Assembly: GCA_947491475.1 (NCBI GenBank)
Contig: CANLKN010000008.1
Span: forward strand, 1-55,195
Direction of reading: 5' to 3'
Length of the DNA: 55,195 nt
Origin: Akkermansiaceae bacterium
GTDB lineage: Bacteria > Verrucomicrobiota > Verrucomicrobiia > Verrucomicrobiales > Akkermansiaceae
Under the pieces are notes generated by a model. The model was not told the DNA's origin, searched no databases, and worked only from the letters and a program-made list of their open reading frames with translations. The first letter of the stretch is position 1; every line of letters begins with the position of its first letter. Below are positions 17,912 through 25,989 of the stretch, one piece after another. The position numbers and the translations under genes were made by a program.

Positions 17912-19174
17912 ATGGAAGAAAATAGGCGCATGAAGAAACCCAAGGCGAGATTATGGACGGACCCGAAAACCGGCAAGCAGTATCTCCGGGTCCGCAGCAC
18001 GGATGCCAATGGCAAGTCGGTTGCCCGGATGTTCACCGAGCAGGAGGACGCCGATGAATACATCGCAACGCTGGTCAAGGAGCGCAAACGCCATGGGGCG
18101 GCGGCAGTGAACAGCGATGAGATCGACGCGCTCCGGGTCTGGCGGGAATATGTCTCGAAGGAACATACAGCCGGACGGGATGCGCCTGCCCTTCGTGATG
18201 TTATCCGGGGAACCATCGAGCGCCTGTCCGTGGGCACATCGACCGCCGCGCTCAGTGATCTTCACAAGAAGTTCAGGGATAGCCGCGAGAAGGCCGAGCT
18301 TTCGGCCAGCCATGTTTCCGGCCTGAAATACCGGCTCAAGCGATTTGTCTCCTATTTCCCGAAGGATGAGGCGGCAGGCAACATCAACACGGAAGCAATC
18401 GAGCGGGCGCTTTCTTCGATGCGGGCGGGCGGACTGACGGCGCAGACCGTGAAAGGGATTCGGGGTGCCGCCCATGCGATGTTCGAGTGGGGCGTGGACC
18501 GTGGCTTAGTTGGCAGCAATCCGGTATCCCGCAGCAAAGCGCCCAAAGTCACCCAAGGCGAGGTTGGCACCATCACCGCCTCGCAACTCAAAGGGCTCTT
18601 GCGCACGGCGCTCAAGACCAACCCGCAGATGGTTCCGGCGCTGGCGACATGGGCATTCACCGGAGTTCGTCGCGCCGAACTCTGCCGCCTCCGCTACGAC
18701 GACTTCGACCACGCCCGCAAGGAGTTACGGGTGAGCGCCGCAGCGGCCAAGACCGGCACGGCCCGGTTCATCCCGATCCCGCCATGCCTCAAAGAATGGC
18801 TGGATGCGGCCAAGGCTGCGGGCGTGCTGCCGGTGGGCAAGATCATCCCCGGCGATACCGACATGCTGGCCGAGGCGTGGCTGAACCGGGAGTTCTTGAG
18901 CGTAAAGGCCGATGCCGGACTCACGGAGTGGCCGCAGAATGCCATGCGCCACAGCTTCGCTTCCCATGCTTCGGCGAAGTTCGAGGACTTCGGCAAGGTC
19001 GGCGCATGGATTGGACACGCTCAGGATGCCGGCTTGCTTATCCAACGCTACCGCCATGCCGTGCGGAAGTCGGAGGGCGAGGCGTGGTTTGAGGTGCTTC
19101 CCAAGGACAAGCCAGCCAAGAAGGCCGCCAAGAAGGCCGCCCAAAAAACACCTGCCAAGCGAAAAGCAGTCTGA
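17912..19174 (+). CDS. Tyrosine recombinase / site-specific integrase
   Basis: 420 residues. The N-terminal part is a basic DNA-binding region, a core-binding SAM-like domain spans about residues 105-200, and the catalytic domain follows. Visible catalytic residues are Arg in TGVRRAEL (about 252), Arg in NAMRHSFASH (about 347), His in WIGHAQ (about 369) and Tyr in LIQRYRHAV (about 379). The first His of the canonical HxxR box is replaced by Asn, a variation I believe occurs in other integrases. The C-terminus is a Lys/Ala-rich tail (KKAAKKAAQK), unusual and perhaps DNA-binding. It begins beside the tRNA-Arg fragment and likely catalysed insertion of the element. Confidence 0.92.
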   Translation: MEENRRMKKPKARLWTDPKTGKQYLRVRSTDANGKSVARMFTEQEDADEYIATLVKERKRHGAAAVNSDEIDALRVWREYVSKEHTAGRDAPALRDVIRGTIERLSVGTSTAALSDLHKKFRDSREKAELSASHVSGLKYRLKRFVSYFPKDEAAGNINTEAIERALSSMRAGGLTAQTVKGIRGAAHAMFEWGVDRGLVGSNPVSRSKAPKVTQGEVGTITASQLKGLLRTALKTNPQMVPALATWAFTGVRRAELCRLRYDDFDHARKELRVSAAAAKTGTARFIPIPPCLKEWLDAAKAAGVLPVGKIIPGDTDMLAEAWLNREFLSVKADAGLTEWPQNAMRHSFASHASAKFEDFGKVGAWIGHAQDAGLLIQRYRHAVRKSEGEAWFEVLPKDKPAKKAAKKAAQKTPAKRKAV

Positions 19175-19191
19175 AACGCCATCGCCCGAAC

Positions 19192-19206
19192 TCATACTAA
19201 GTATGA
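19192..19206. promoter_or_regulatory. Palindromic operator upstream of the toxin-antitoxin pair
   Basis: A 15-bp perfect inverted repeat (TCATACT-A-AGTATGA) lies 36 bp before the toxin GTG and 18 bp after the integrase stop codon. HigA-type antitoxins repress their own promoter through such sites, so this is the likely operator. Assignment by position and symmetry only. Confidence 0.65.
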
Positions 19207-19242
19207 CCTTGCGCAACATGAAATCCCCGGTAGAATCCCACC

Positions 19243-19548
19243 GTGACCTTTGAGGAAGATCCCGATTTCACCGAAAAAGCCCTCCGCCTGATCGGTGACG
19301 ATGGGATTTTCGCGATCCAGATGTTTTTGATGCAGCAACCCGACGCCGGTGACATCATTCCCGGTTCCGGTGGCTGCCGCAAACTCCGCTGGGCTGCCAA
19401 GGGCCACGGAAAACGGGGCGGCGCTCGCGTCATCTACTACTGGTTCACCGACGATCACCGCATCCTGCTTCTCGACCTCTACGCCAAGAACGAAGCGGAG
19501 AATCTCAGTCAAGCCCAATTGAAGGAACTTAAACGCAAGAAACCATGA
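19243..19548 (+). CDS. RelE/HigB-type toxin
   Basis: 101 residues from a GTG start. It has the RelE-superfamily layout: an N-terminal helix region, then a beta sheet with CRKLRWAAKGHGKRGGARVIYYW, LLLDLYAKNEAENLS and a basic C-terminus. The GGARVIYYWF...LLLDLYAKNE stretch is the strongest marker of HigB-like (PF06296/RelE) toxins, which cleave mRNA on the ribosome. It precedes its antitoxin, the order typical of higBA, and overlaps it by ATGA. The basic residues needed for catalysis appear present, so the toxin may be active. Confidence 0.87.
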   Translation: MTFEEDPDFTEKALRLIGDDGIFAIQMFLMQQPDAGDIIPGSGGCRKLRWAAKGHGKRGGARVIYYWFTDDHRILLLDLYAKNEAENLSQAQLKELKRKKP

Positions 19549-19931
19549 AAGCCAACACCACCAAGACCGCTGACAACCCTCCAGCCGCATCCGCGCTCAA
19601 GGCCAAGAAGGACGCGCTGATGAAGGGCGAGCGCGCTCCCTCTAGGGTTTTTCGCATCGTGCAAAACTCTGATGGAAGCTTCTCCCGCGTGGCCGTGAAT
19701 CCCGAATCCCAACGCCGCAGAACCGCCAAGACATGGGAAGCCAAGAGCGAAGTCGCCAAAGTCCGCCAGTCCCTCGGACTCACACAGGAAGACTTCGCCG
19801 GGTTGCTCGGAATCGGCCTCAGCACGCTCCGCAGTTGGGAGCAAAACAAGCGCGAACCCTCCGGCGCGGCCCGCATGCTTATCACCATCGCCCTCAAACA
19901 TCCCGAAGTGCTGCAAGAAGCAGTGGCTTGA
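19545..19931 (+). CDS. HigA-type antitoxin, XRE helix-turn-helix
   Basis: 128 residues. The C-terminal half is an XRE/Cro-type HTH (about residues 73-113: VRQSLGLTQEDFAGLLGIGLSTLRSWEQNKREP). The N-terminal about 70 residues are Ala/Lys-rich and probably flexible, the part that would wrap around and neutralise the toxin. The start codon overlaps the toxin stop by ATGA, so the two are translated in step. The protein should bind the palindrome at 19192. I infer that the pair stabilises the small element by post-segregational killing. Confidence 0.87.
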   Translation: MKANTTKTADNPPAASALKAKKDALMKGERAPSRVFRIVQNSDGSFSRVAVNPESQRRRTAKTWEAKSEVAKVRQSLGLTQEDFAGLLGIGLSTLRSWEQNKREPSGAARMLITIALKHPEVLQEAVA

Positions 19932-20141
19932 TGGCATGACCACTTCCCCATTCGTCATTCTACACTCCTCCGTCAGGCGGCCGCTGGTGGCGGCGGCGAG
20001 GACGGATTGCCGCCCGATCCCTTGCCCGACGGCGGCCGCAAACCTCGAAAAGGGTGCCGAAGCCAAAGACGGAAGGTCCGCTCCTCCTTGCCTGCTTCAC
20101 GCGCCGCCGCGACTTTCTCCCGGAATTCAGGGCAGGCTTGG
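19932..20141. other. Non-coding stretch after the antitoxin
   Basis: About 210 GC-rich bases with no credible gene or RNA. Together with the following repeat it makes a gene-free interval of about 520 bases before the tRNA. Confidence 0.5.
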
Positions 20142-20413
20142 CACCACATCCAGACTGAGATTCACGAGACACCCACAGCGGATGCCGCTTCGACGTAGGT
20201 GCATGCCTCGGCGATCTTCTCCACAACCGCTCGATGCCGCCGATCCGTTCTCATGGACAGAAAACTACCCCAAAGACGCTCTGGCGTCCATCGCGCGCGG
20301 CGGGGCGCGGGGGCGTCGTTAAGAAGCGCCAAAAAACCACCCTCCATTGACCATCCTGTTTTCGATGCGCTTTCGTGCTCTTTTTTGCACTTTTCCAAGG
20401 ATGCTCAAACGCT
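20142..20413 (-). repeat. 272-bp direct repeat, copy 2 (HTH-like gene fragment)
   Basis: Nearly identical to 17472-17743. The minus-strand frame (TTG near 20398, ATG near 20254) is the same, but a substitution turns the CGA codon of copy 1 into a TGA stop at 20162-20164. The product would end at AASAVGVS, in the middle of the HTH. Between the block and the tRNA lie about 40 bases that are not conserved between copies. Confidence 0.75.
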
Positions 20414-20453
20414 ATATTTTCTCACAAGTTGCTTATCTTAAGCGTTTTAACCG

Positions 20454-20528
20454 TGGTGCCCCGGACGGGAATCGAACCCATATTTAAGGTTTAGGAAACC
20501 TCCGTTCTATCCATTGAACTACCGGGGC
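20454..20528 (-). tRNA. tRNA-Arg (anticodon CCU)
   Basis: A full cloverleaf is readable on the minus strand: 7-bp acceptor stem (GCCCCGG with CCGGGGC), D stem GUUC/GAAC, anticodon stem GAGGU/ACCUU with loop UUCCUAA, a four-base variable loop, and a T stem AUGGG/CCCGU with loop UUCGAUU. The CCA end is encoded. It reads AGG codons. The 3' half is duplicated at 17783-17829, which marks it as the integration site. Confidence 0.96.
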
Positions 20529-20567
20529 GTGGCTCAGTGGGTAAACTCCGCACTGGCTGCTGGCAAG

Positions 20568-21830
20568 TCACTTGTCGCGGTCGAAAGCGCGGAATTTCGG
20601 CACGGCGAGGCGTTGTGCGGCGTAGATGCCGGTGTGTCCGCTGAAGCGGTAGGCGATGATGCAGGCGGTGGCGAGATAGAGACCGTTGCCCGCGCCGAAG
20701 AGCTCCATGCCGAGCAAGGTGGAGGCCAGCGGAGTGTTGGTGGCACCGGAGAAAATGGCCACGAACCCCAGCGCCGCGAAGAGATCGACGGGCGCCCCCA
20801 CCGCTACTGCCAGCGTGTTTCCCAAGGCCGCGCCGATGAAGAACAAGGGAGTGACTTCACCGCCTTTGAAGCCGGCGGACAGTGTGACCACGGTGAAGGC
20901 GAGTTTCCAAATCCATGCGTTGGCCGGGATGTCCGCCGAGGTGAACATGGCGGGCAGGGTGATCGCATCGGGCCGGTTTCCCAGCACGCCAAGCCCGAGG
21001 TAATCCGGCGTGCCACATAGAAAAAACATGCCGATCACCAGCACGCCGCCTGCCACCGGGCGGAACTCGGGACGCGGGATGAAGCGTTTGAAAACCTCGG
21101 ACAGCTTGTGCGAACACAACGCAAAAAATCCACCTGCCAGGCCGAAGGCAATGGCCGCGAGGATGACTTTTCCAAACAACATGAAATCCGGCTGCGCACA
21201 TACACTGGCCACCGCCACATGATAATGCGTGTGATGGATTCCCCATGCGGCGCAAGTCCAGTCCGCCACCAGCGAGGCGATGAAACACGGGATCAAGGCA
21301 TCATATTGCATCCGGCCGATGACCAACACTTCCAGTGCGAACACCGCGCCGGCGATGGGCGTGCCGAAGACCGAGCCGAAACCCGCCGCCACTCCGGCCA
21401 TTAGCAACAACCGCACGCTGGCGGCATCCAGTTTCAATAGCCGCGCGAAGGTGGATGCGATGCCGCCGCCCATCTGCAGCGCGGTGCCTTCTCGCCCGGC
21501 CGAGCCGCCGAAGAGATGCGTGACCAGCGTGCCTAACAGAATGAGCGGAGCCATCCGCCGCGGCACTCCGGCGCCGGGTTGGTGGATTTCATCAATGAGC
21601 AGGTTGTTTCCACCGGCTGCGGATTTGCCGTAATGATGATAGACCCAGCCGATCGCCAACCCGGCCAGCGGCAGCAGCCAGAGCAGCCACGCGTTAGCAA
21701 AACGCACATGGGTGAGCGCATCCAGACTCCACAGGAAAAACGCCGATGCCGAGCCGATCAACATCGCCATGGGAATGAGCACCACCAGCCATTTAGCGGC
21801 GGCCAAAAAGCGAATGGGGGCTTGAGTCAT
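20568..21830 (-). CDS. CLC-family channel/antiporter, fluoride type (EriC-F like)
   Basis: About 420 residues from the ATG at 21830, five bases after the yicC stop codon. It is a ten-plus-helix CLC protein. GGSAGREGTALQMGG carries the GREG(P/T) gating-glutamate motif and GSVFGTPIAGAVFALEV is the conserved helix. Instead of the chloride-type GSGIP filter it reads AAGGNNLLIDEIH. GREGT and the NNLL variant are, as I recall, characteristic of the CLC-F subfamily, which exports fluoride in exchange for protons and protects against fluoride toxicity. No fluoride riboswitch is visible, because the gene directly follows yicC. Confidence 0.82.
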   Translation of the reverse strand: MTQAPIRFLAAAKWLVVLIPMAMLIGSASAFFLWSLDALTHVRFANAWLLWLLPLAGLAIGWVYHHYGKSAAGGNNLLIDEIHQPGAGVPRRMAPLILLGTLVTHLFGGSAGREGTALQMGGGIASTFARLLKLDAASVRLLLMAGVAAGFGSVFGTPIAGAVFALEVLVIGRMQYDALIPCFIASLVADWTCAAWGIHHTHYHVAVASVCAQPDFMLFGKVILAAIAFGLAGGFFALCSHKLSEVFKRFIPRPEFRPVAGGVLVIGMFFLCGTPDYLGLGVLGNRPDAITLPAMFTSADIPANAWIWKLAFTVVTLSAGFKGGEVTPLFFIGAALGNTLAVAVGAPVDLFAALGFVAIFSGATNTPLASTLLGMELFGAGNGLYLATACIIAYRFSGHTGIYAAQRLAVPKFRAFDRDK

Positions 21831-21834
21831 CGGC

Positions 21835-22710
21835 TCACTCCACGTTCTGGACCTGCTCGCGGATTTTCTCCAACTCGGTTTTGGCTTCGACGATGGTTTG
21901 GGCGATGCCTGCGTCGTTGGCCTTTGAGCCGATGGTGTTGAACTCGCGGAAAAGCTCCTGACAGAGGAAATCCAGCGCGCGGCCCGGAGGTTCGGCGGCA
22001 TCGAGGTATTCGCGGAATTTCACGAAGTGGGAATCGAGCCGCGTGAGTTCTTCGCTCACATCGCAGCGGTCGGCGAATAGCGCGAGCTCGCGGAGCACGC
22101 GTTCGTCGGCGGGATCGAGGTCGAGCCCGGCGTCGCGCAGGCGTTTATCTAACAACTCGCGCTGACGGACCGGCCGGGCGGGTGCATCGGCGGTGATTTT
22201 GGCGACGTATGCGGCAAGCGCCTCAAGTCGTGCGAGCAGATCCTGCATGAGGTGGGAGCCCTCGGTTTCGCGCATCATGGCAAGGGCGGCGAGTGCCTCA
22301 TCGAGTGCGGGTTTGATGGTTTGCCAGGCATCTTCCGCATCGATGTCCGCTGTCCCGGTGTTTAGAATGCCCGGTTGGCGCAGGTAATCGGCGGCGGTGG
22401 GCGTCACCTCTTGGCCGATGGCTTGGCCGAGTTCGACAAAAGCCTGGTGAAATGCCTGCGCCAGCATCTTGTCCACGCGGATGGATGCGAGCGAGCCCTG
22501 GCCGCGCTCCAGGTTGATGGACACCTGAATGCGGCCGCGTGAGACGACGCCGAGCACGGCCTTGCGGATGCGGCCGTCGAGTTCCGAGAGTTCGCGTGGA
22601 GCCTGCACGACCACTTCGGCCTGCTTGCGGTTCACTGCGCTGATTTCCACGGCGGCGTGCCATGTTTCCGAGGTCGCAGAGCCGCGGCCGAATCCTGTCA
22701 TCGAATGCAT
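21835..22710 (-). CDS. YicC-family stress-associated endoribonuclease
   Basis: 291 residues from the ATG at 22710 (MHSMTGFGRG, the conserved N-terminus of YicC proteins). The C-terminal DUF1732 region contains RLDSHFVKFREYL and GRALDFLCQELFREFNTIGSKANDA, ending in the acidic KTELEKIREQVQNVE helix, all typical. YicC is reported to be an endoribonuclease acting on small RNAs in stationary phase. In many bacteria it sits next to gmk and rpoZ. Here it is followed by the CLC gene with a four-base gap and is divergent from ispD. Confidence 0.92.
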   Translation of the reverse strand: MHSMTGFGRGSATSETWHAAVEISAVNRKQAEVVVQAPRELSELDGRIRKAVLGVVSRGRIQVSINLERGQGSLASIRVDKMLAQAFHQAFVELGQAIGQEVTPTAADYLRQPGILNTGTADIDAEDAWQTIKPALDEALAALAMMRETEGSHLMQDLLARLEALAAYVAKITADAPARPVRQRELLDKRLRDAGLDLDPADERVLRELALFADRCDVSEELTRLDSHFVKFREYLDAAEPPGRALDFLCQELFREFNTIGSKANDAGIAQTIVEAKTELEKIREQVQNVE

Positions 22711-22842
22711 GGGCGGAAAGCTAAGCATCCGGGTTCGCGATGAAAAGCATTCATCCTGCCCGACATTCCCGCTGAGCTGGATGCCTGCCCATGAATGCGC
22801 TTCCCCACGCGGGCCGCGGGCTGTAAGCAATCGCCGCCTGCC

Positions 22843-23532
22843 ATGCAATCCGCCACCAGTCATCCCCAATGCGCTGCCATCATCGTGGCGGCGGGCTCCA
22901 GCCGTCGTATGGGCATGGACAAGCTGGCATGGCCGCTGGCCGGCGTGCCGGTGCTGCGCCGCACGCTGCAGGCGTTTCTGAATGCGCAGTCGATTCACAC
23001 GTTGGTCATCGTTTGTCCGGAGGAGCGGTGGCAGTTGTTAGAAGATATGGATTTCAACAAGCCCGTGCTTCGGACTGACGGTGGAGCCGAGCGCCAGGAG
23101 TCGGTGATGAGAGGCCTCGCGGTGTTGGATGATGCGATCCGATTGGTGGCGGTGCACGATGGCGCGAGGCCGCTGGTTTCACCTGCGGACATCGACGCCT
23201 GTGTGGGCGCCGCCGTCGTGCATCGCGCGGCGGCCCTGGCCCGGAGGGCGACCGAAACGATGAAACGCTCGGATGACGGCGGCTTCTGCTTGCAATCGGT
23301 GAGTCGTGAAAACCTTTGGTGCATGGAGACACCGCAGGTTTTTGAAACCTCCTTGCTACGTGAGGCATATCATCATGTTGGCACTCTGGGGTTGGTGGTG
23401 ACGGATGAGGTCTCCGCAGTGCAGCAAACCGGTGTGAACGTGAAATTCATCGAGCCGATGCATCCGAATTTGAAAATCACCACCCCGGCGGACTTGGCGT
23501 TGGCGCAGGCCATGATGGAGCAATCACGATGA
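22843..23532 (+). CDS. ispD: 2-C-methyl-D-erythritol 4-phosphate cytidylyltransferase
   Basis: 229 residues from the ATG at 22843. IspD makes CDP-methylerythritol from MEP and CTP in the non-mevalonate isoprenoid pathway. The N-terminal nucleotide-binding motif is AAIIVAAGSSRRMGMDK, with AVHDGARPLVSPADID, METPQVFETSLL and VTDEVSAVQQTGVNVKFIE following, and NLKITTPADLALA closing, as expected. The two residues that anchor CTP (Arg, Lys in the first loop) are present. The gene overlaps the M16 peptidase by ATGA, so the two are co-transcribed. IspF is not adjacent. Confidence 0.94.
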   Translation: MQSATSHPQCAAIIVAAGSSRRMGMDKLAWPLAGVPVLRRTLQAFLNAQSIHTLVIVCPEERWQLLEDMDFNKPVLRTDGGAERQESVMRGLAVLDDAIRLVAVHDGARPLVSPADIDACVGAAVVHRAAALARRATETMKRSDDGGFCLQSVSRENLWCMETPQVFETSLLREAYHHVGTLGLVVTDEVSAVQQTGVNVKFIEPMHPNLKITTPADLALAQAMMEQSR

Positions 23533-24764
23533 AACAAGCAACTTACGATTGGCGGCGGATTCCTAACGGCCCGCGCCTGGCGGTGGCCACACTTCCGGAT
23601 TCGGAATGTGCCACGCTCACCATCCACATTCCGGCCGGCAGCCGCGACGAGCACGGACTTCCCGCCGGCTTGGCGCACTTCGTCGAGCACATGGTCTTCA
23701 AGGGCACAGCCCGCCGCAGTGCGCGCGAACTGAGTTTCGAAATCGAAAACGCCGGCGGCCAGATCAATGCCTGCACCTCCGAGGACCAGACGGTTTACGA
23801 AGGCCGCGGTGAGGCGGAACTGCTGCCGGTGCTCGCCGATGTGCTCGGCGACATGGTTTGGAACGCGACCTTTCCCGAGCCGGAAATCGAGCTCGAGCGC
23901 GAAGTCATCGGCGAGGAAATCACGATGTATCGCGAGTCGCCGGCCGATCACATCGGTGACTTGATTTCCAAGGCAATGTGGGGCGATCACCCGCTCGGGA
24001 ATCCGATTTCGGGATCTTTGGATAGCATCGCACAAATCAGCCGGGAAACCCTGCTGCAATTCCGCATGCGCCATCATTTCCGCGATGATCTGGTGATCGC
24101 CGCCGCCGGGCCGTTCACTGCGGATGAAGTGATGCGCGTGATCACACCGCACCTGCCGGGCTCTTTCCACTCTGGCTGCGATCCGCTGCCCTTCGACCGC
24201 AGCCATGCAGCAGCGTGTTCTCTAACTGAAAATCGCGAGACCGATCAACTCCAGCTATCACTCGCCTGGCACACTCAGGGGCGTCATGCCGCCACGCGCC
24301 ACGCGCTGCGCCTGCTCAGCCTGATGCTGGGGGAAACCGCCAGCTCGCGCTTGTTTCTGGAGCTGCGCGAAGAACGCGGTTTATGTTATCAGATCGGCAG
24401 CGATGTATCACTGTTCCATGAGACAGGAGCGTTTGAAATCAACGCCGGCCTCGATCCCGAAGCGCGCGGGGAAGCCATCGCCTGCATCGAGCGCGAGATT
24501 CACGACCTGGTCACCCATGGCCCCAAGCCCGGCGAGCTCGCCCGTGCAAAGCGCCTTGCCATTGCCCAGAGCAAACTTGCCTTCGAATCCACCTCCGCGC
24601 ACGCCGCATGGGTGGGCGAGGGCGTGCTCGATTTCGGCCGCATCCCCTCGCGCGACGAATGGCGCGACCGCGTGCTCTCGGTCACCGATGACGAAATCCA
24701 GGTGATCGCACGCGGTGTTTTCCAGGATCAAAAACCAACCATCGCCGAGATCCGGCCAGTCTGA
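23529..24764 (+). CDS. M16-family zinc metalloprotease
   Basis: 411 residues, a single-chain M16B peptidase. The inverted zinc motif HFVEH lies near residue 54 in GLAHFVEHMVFKGT, and the third ligand glutamate is in the downstream helix (ELEREVIGEEI). The second, structurally equivalent half has RLFLELREERGLCYQIGS, which is the R-Y pair used for substrate binding. Members process peptides in the cytoplasm or envelope. No signal peptide is seen, so it is probably cytoplasmic. The start overlaps ispD by ATGA. There is no obvious functional link. Confidence 0.92.
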   Translation: MKQATYDWRRIPNGPRLAVATLPDSECATLTIHIPAGSRDEHGLPAGLAHFVEHMVFKGTARRSARELSFEIENAGGQINACTSEDQTVYEGRGEAELLPVLADVLGDMVWNATFPEPEIELEREVIGEEITMYRESPADHIGDLISKAMWGDHPLGNPISGSLDSIAQISRETLLQFRMRHHFRDDLVIAAAGPFTADEVMRVITPHLPGSFHSGCDPLPFDRSHAAACSLTENRETDQLQLSLAWHTQGRHAATRHALRLLSLMLGETASSRLFLELREERGLCYQIGSDVSLFHETGAFEINAGLDPEARGEAIACIEREIHDLVTHGPKPGELARAKRLAIAQSKLAFESTSAHAAWVGEGVLDFGRIPSRDEWRDRVLSVTDDEIQVIARGVFQDQKPTIAEIRPV

Positions 24765-24788
24765 TCCAGCGCGGCGGCAGTGGGCTGC

Positions 24789-24798
24789 GGGGGGGGGG
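24789..24798 (+). repeat. Run of ten G
   Basis: A homopolymer in the convergent gap, one base after the last position of the protease stop codon (minus strand). It does not touch a coding frame. Confidence 0.8.
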
Positions 24799-24799
24799 C

Positions 24800-25744
24800 T
24801 CAATGGCGGCGGCTTCTTCCCAGCGCAAAAAGTCCGGCCAATGCGACCAGAGTGAAAGCTCCCGGCTCGGGCACGCCGGTGATCGCGTAAATCTGGTTTT
24901 TGTAACTGCTGATGCGTGTTGAATAAAAACCGCTCGGCACCGGTTGCCCATCGTCCGCAACCAGCGTCCAGCCGGAAGAGTCGTAACCCATATACATGCC
25001 ACGCGCGTCGTAGAGCGCGGCTTGAAACTCATTGGTGTCAACCACATAATTGTAGTCCCAAGCGCTATCGACGGCGAAATTGATGCCGGCCAATTTCCAC
25101 ACACCGCCATCGTTGATGAAAACGGCGCCACCCGAATCACCAGACGACAGGTGCGCCTCGTCCCCGCCCACGCCGGCGTCGAGAGTGGCATAGAGGTAGT
25201 TGGCACCACTTAGGAAAAGGGTGGCAGCCACCTGATTGGTGCCCCAGCGTGCCTTTTGATCGGCGGTGCCCCAGCGCCAGCCGATGTCATTGCCGGCGAG
25301 CGTGACGGTGGCTCCGCGCTGGGTGCCACGGCCCATCACCACGAGGTCCTTGCCCGCCTCGTTGCTGGCGGTGTAGAGCGGCGCATAGGATGCAAATGTC
25401 CCGGTGATCTGGAAAATCCGCAGATCGGTCCCGGCGATGTTCGAATAACCGAGGCCACCGTTGAAGGTGGTGTCGATAGGGAAGGTGATGTCGGAGCCGC
25501 CGTTGAAGTAATTTTTGGATACGAAATTGGAGGACGCAACACCCACATGGGTGGCGGTGATAAAGTGATTGGGGGAAATGGCGGTGCCCAGGTAGCTGCC
25601 AAACAGCCCCTGATACTGCCAGCCCGAACCGGCAAGCGCTCCGCCCGGAGCCGTCTCGCGGTTATGCGCCGGATCAGCGGTGTTGAAAAAAATCACCGCC
25701 CACGCGGATGGAGAGAGAAGCAGCAGTAAAAAGATCGATCTCAT
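24800..25744 (-). CDS. Trypsin-like serine protease with PEP-CTERM anchor
   Basis: 314 residues from the ATG at 25744. A signal peptide (MRSIFLLLLLSPSAWA) leads into a chymotrypsin fold: ITATHVG (catalytic His), GTDLRIFQI (catalytic Asp) and SSGDSGGAVF (catalytic Ser). The C-terminus is VPEPGAFTLVALAGLFALGRSRR, a PEP-CTERM sorting signal: PEP motif, hydrophobic helix, basic tail. The protein is exported and processed by an exosortase not seen in this window. It is a likely envelope or exopolysaccharide-associated protease. The triad is complete, so activity is expected. Confidence 0.93.
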   Translation of the reverse strand: MRSIFLLLLLSPSAWAVIFFNTADPAHNRETAPGGALAGSGWQYQGLFGSYLGTAISPNHFITATHVGVASSNFVSKNYFNGGSDITFPIDTTFNGGLGYSNIAGTDLRIFQITGTFASYAPLYTASNEAGKDLVVMGRGTQRGATVTLAGNDIGWRWGTADQKARWGTNQVAATLFLSGANYLYATLDAGVGGDEAHLSSGDSGGAVFINDGGVWKLAGINFAVDSAWDYNYVVDTNEFQAALYDARGMYMGYDSSGWTLVADDGQPVPSGFYSTRISSYKNQIYAITGVPEPGAFTLVALAGLFALGRSRRH

Positions 25745-25825
25745 GGTTTGCCCAAAATCCGGGATGATTGAACGCCGCAATGCTACGGAACACTGGGATA
25801 TTCGACCAAACCCCAGTTCGATGCA

Positions 25826-25877
25826 AGAGAGAAGTTTCAGAGAGAAGTTTCAGAGAGAAGTTTCAGAGAGAAGTTTC
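25826..25877. repeat. Four tandem copies of a 13-bp unit
   Basis: The unit AGAGAGAAGTTTC is repeated four times without error, about 80 bp upstream of the PEP-CTERM protease start and 110 bp before the TIGR02206 gene. The purity suggests recent slippage. Confidence 0.9.
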
Positions 25878-25989
25878 AATGAGTGATGGCTCTTGCGGCC
25901 AAAGCGGCGATGCGCTCTTCTTGGCCACCCCATTTGATGGCATGTCTTGCGCATCCGCGAGCTCCTGAATCCATGATTGGGTGATCGCC

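Larger units (their letters stand above)
17783..20500. mobile_element. Mini integrative element at tRNA-Arg(CCU) carrying integrase and toxin-antitoxin
   Basis: The 2.7-kb interval is bounded by a tRNA-Arg 3' fragment at one side and the intact tRNA-Arg at the other. It holds a tyrosine recombinase next to the fragment, then a toxin-antitoxin pair, then a 272-bp block that is repeated outside the element. The layout (integrase beside one att, tRNA restored at the other) is that of genomic islands, but the cargo is minimal. No transfer, replication or phage structural genes are seen, so it is either a satellite, a decayed island, or an integrase plus addiction module that maintains itself. Confidence 0.75.

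Noticed and set aside
24789-24798. Phase-variable G tract
   Set aside because: The run lies outside both coding regions and cannot shift a frame. Effects on transcription cannot be judged.
25826-25877. Short CRISPR array
   Set aside because: The units are directly adjacent with no spacers and no cas genes are nearby.
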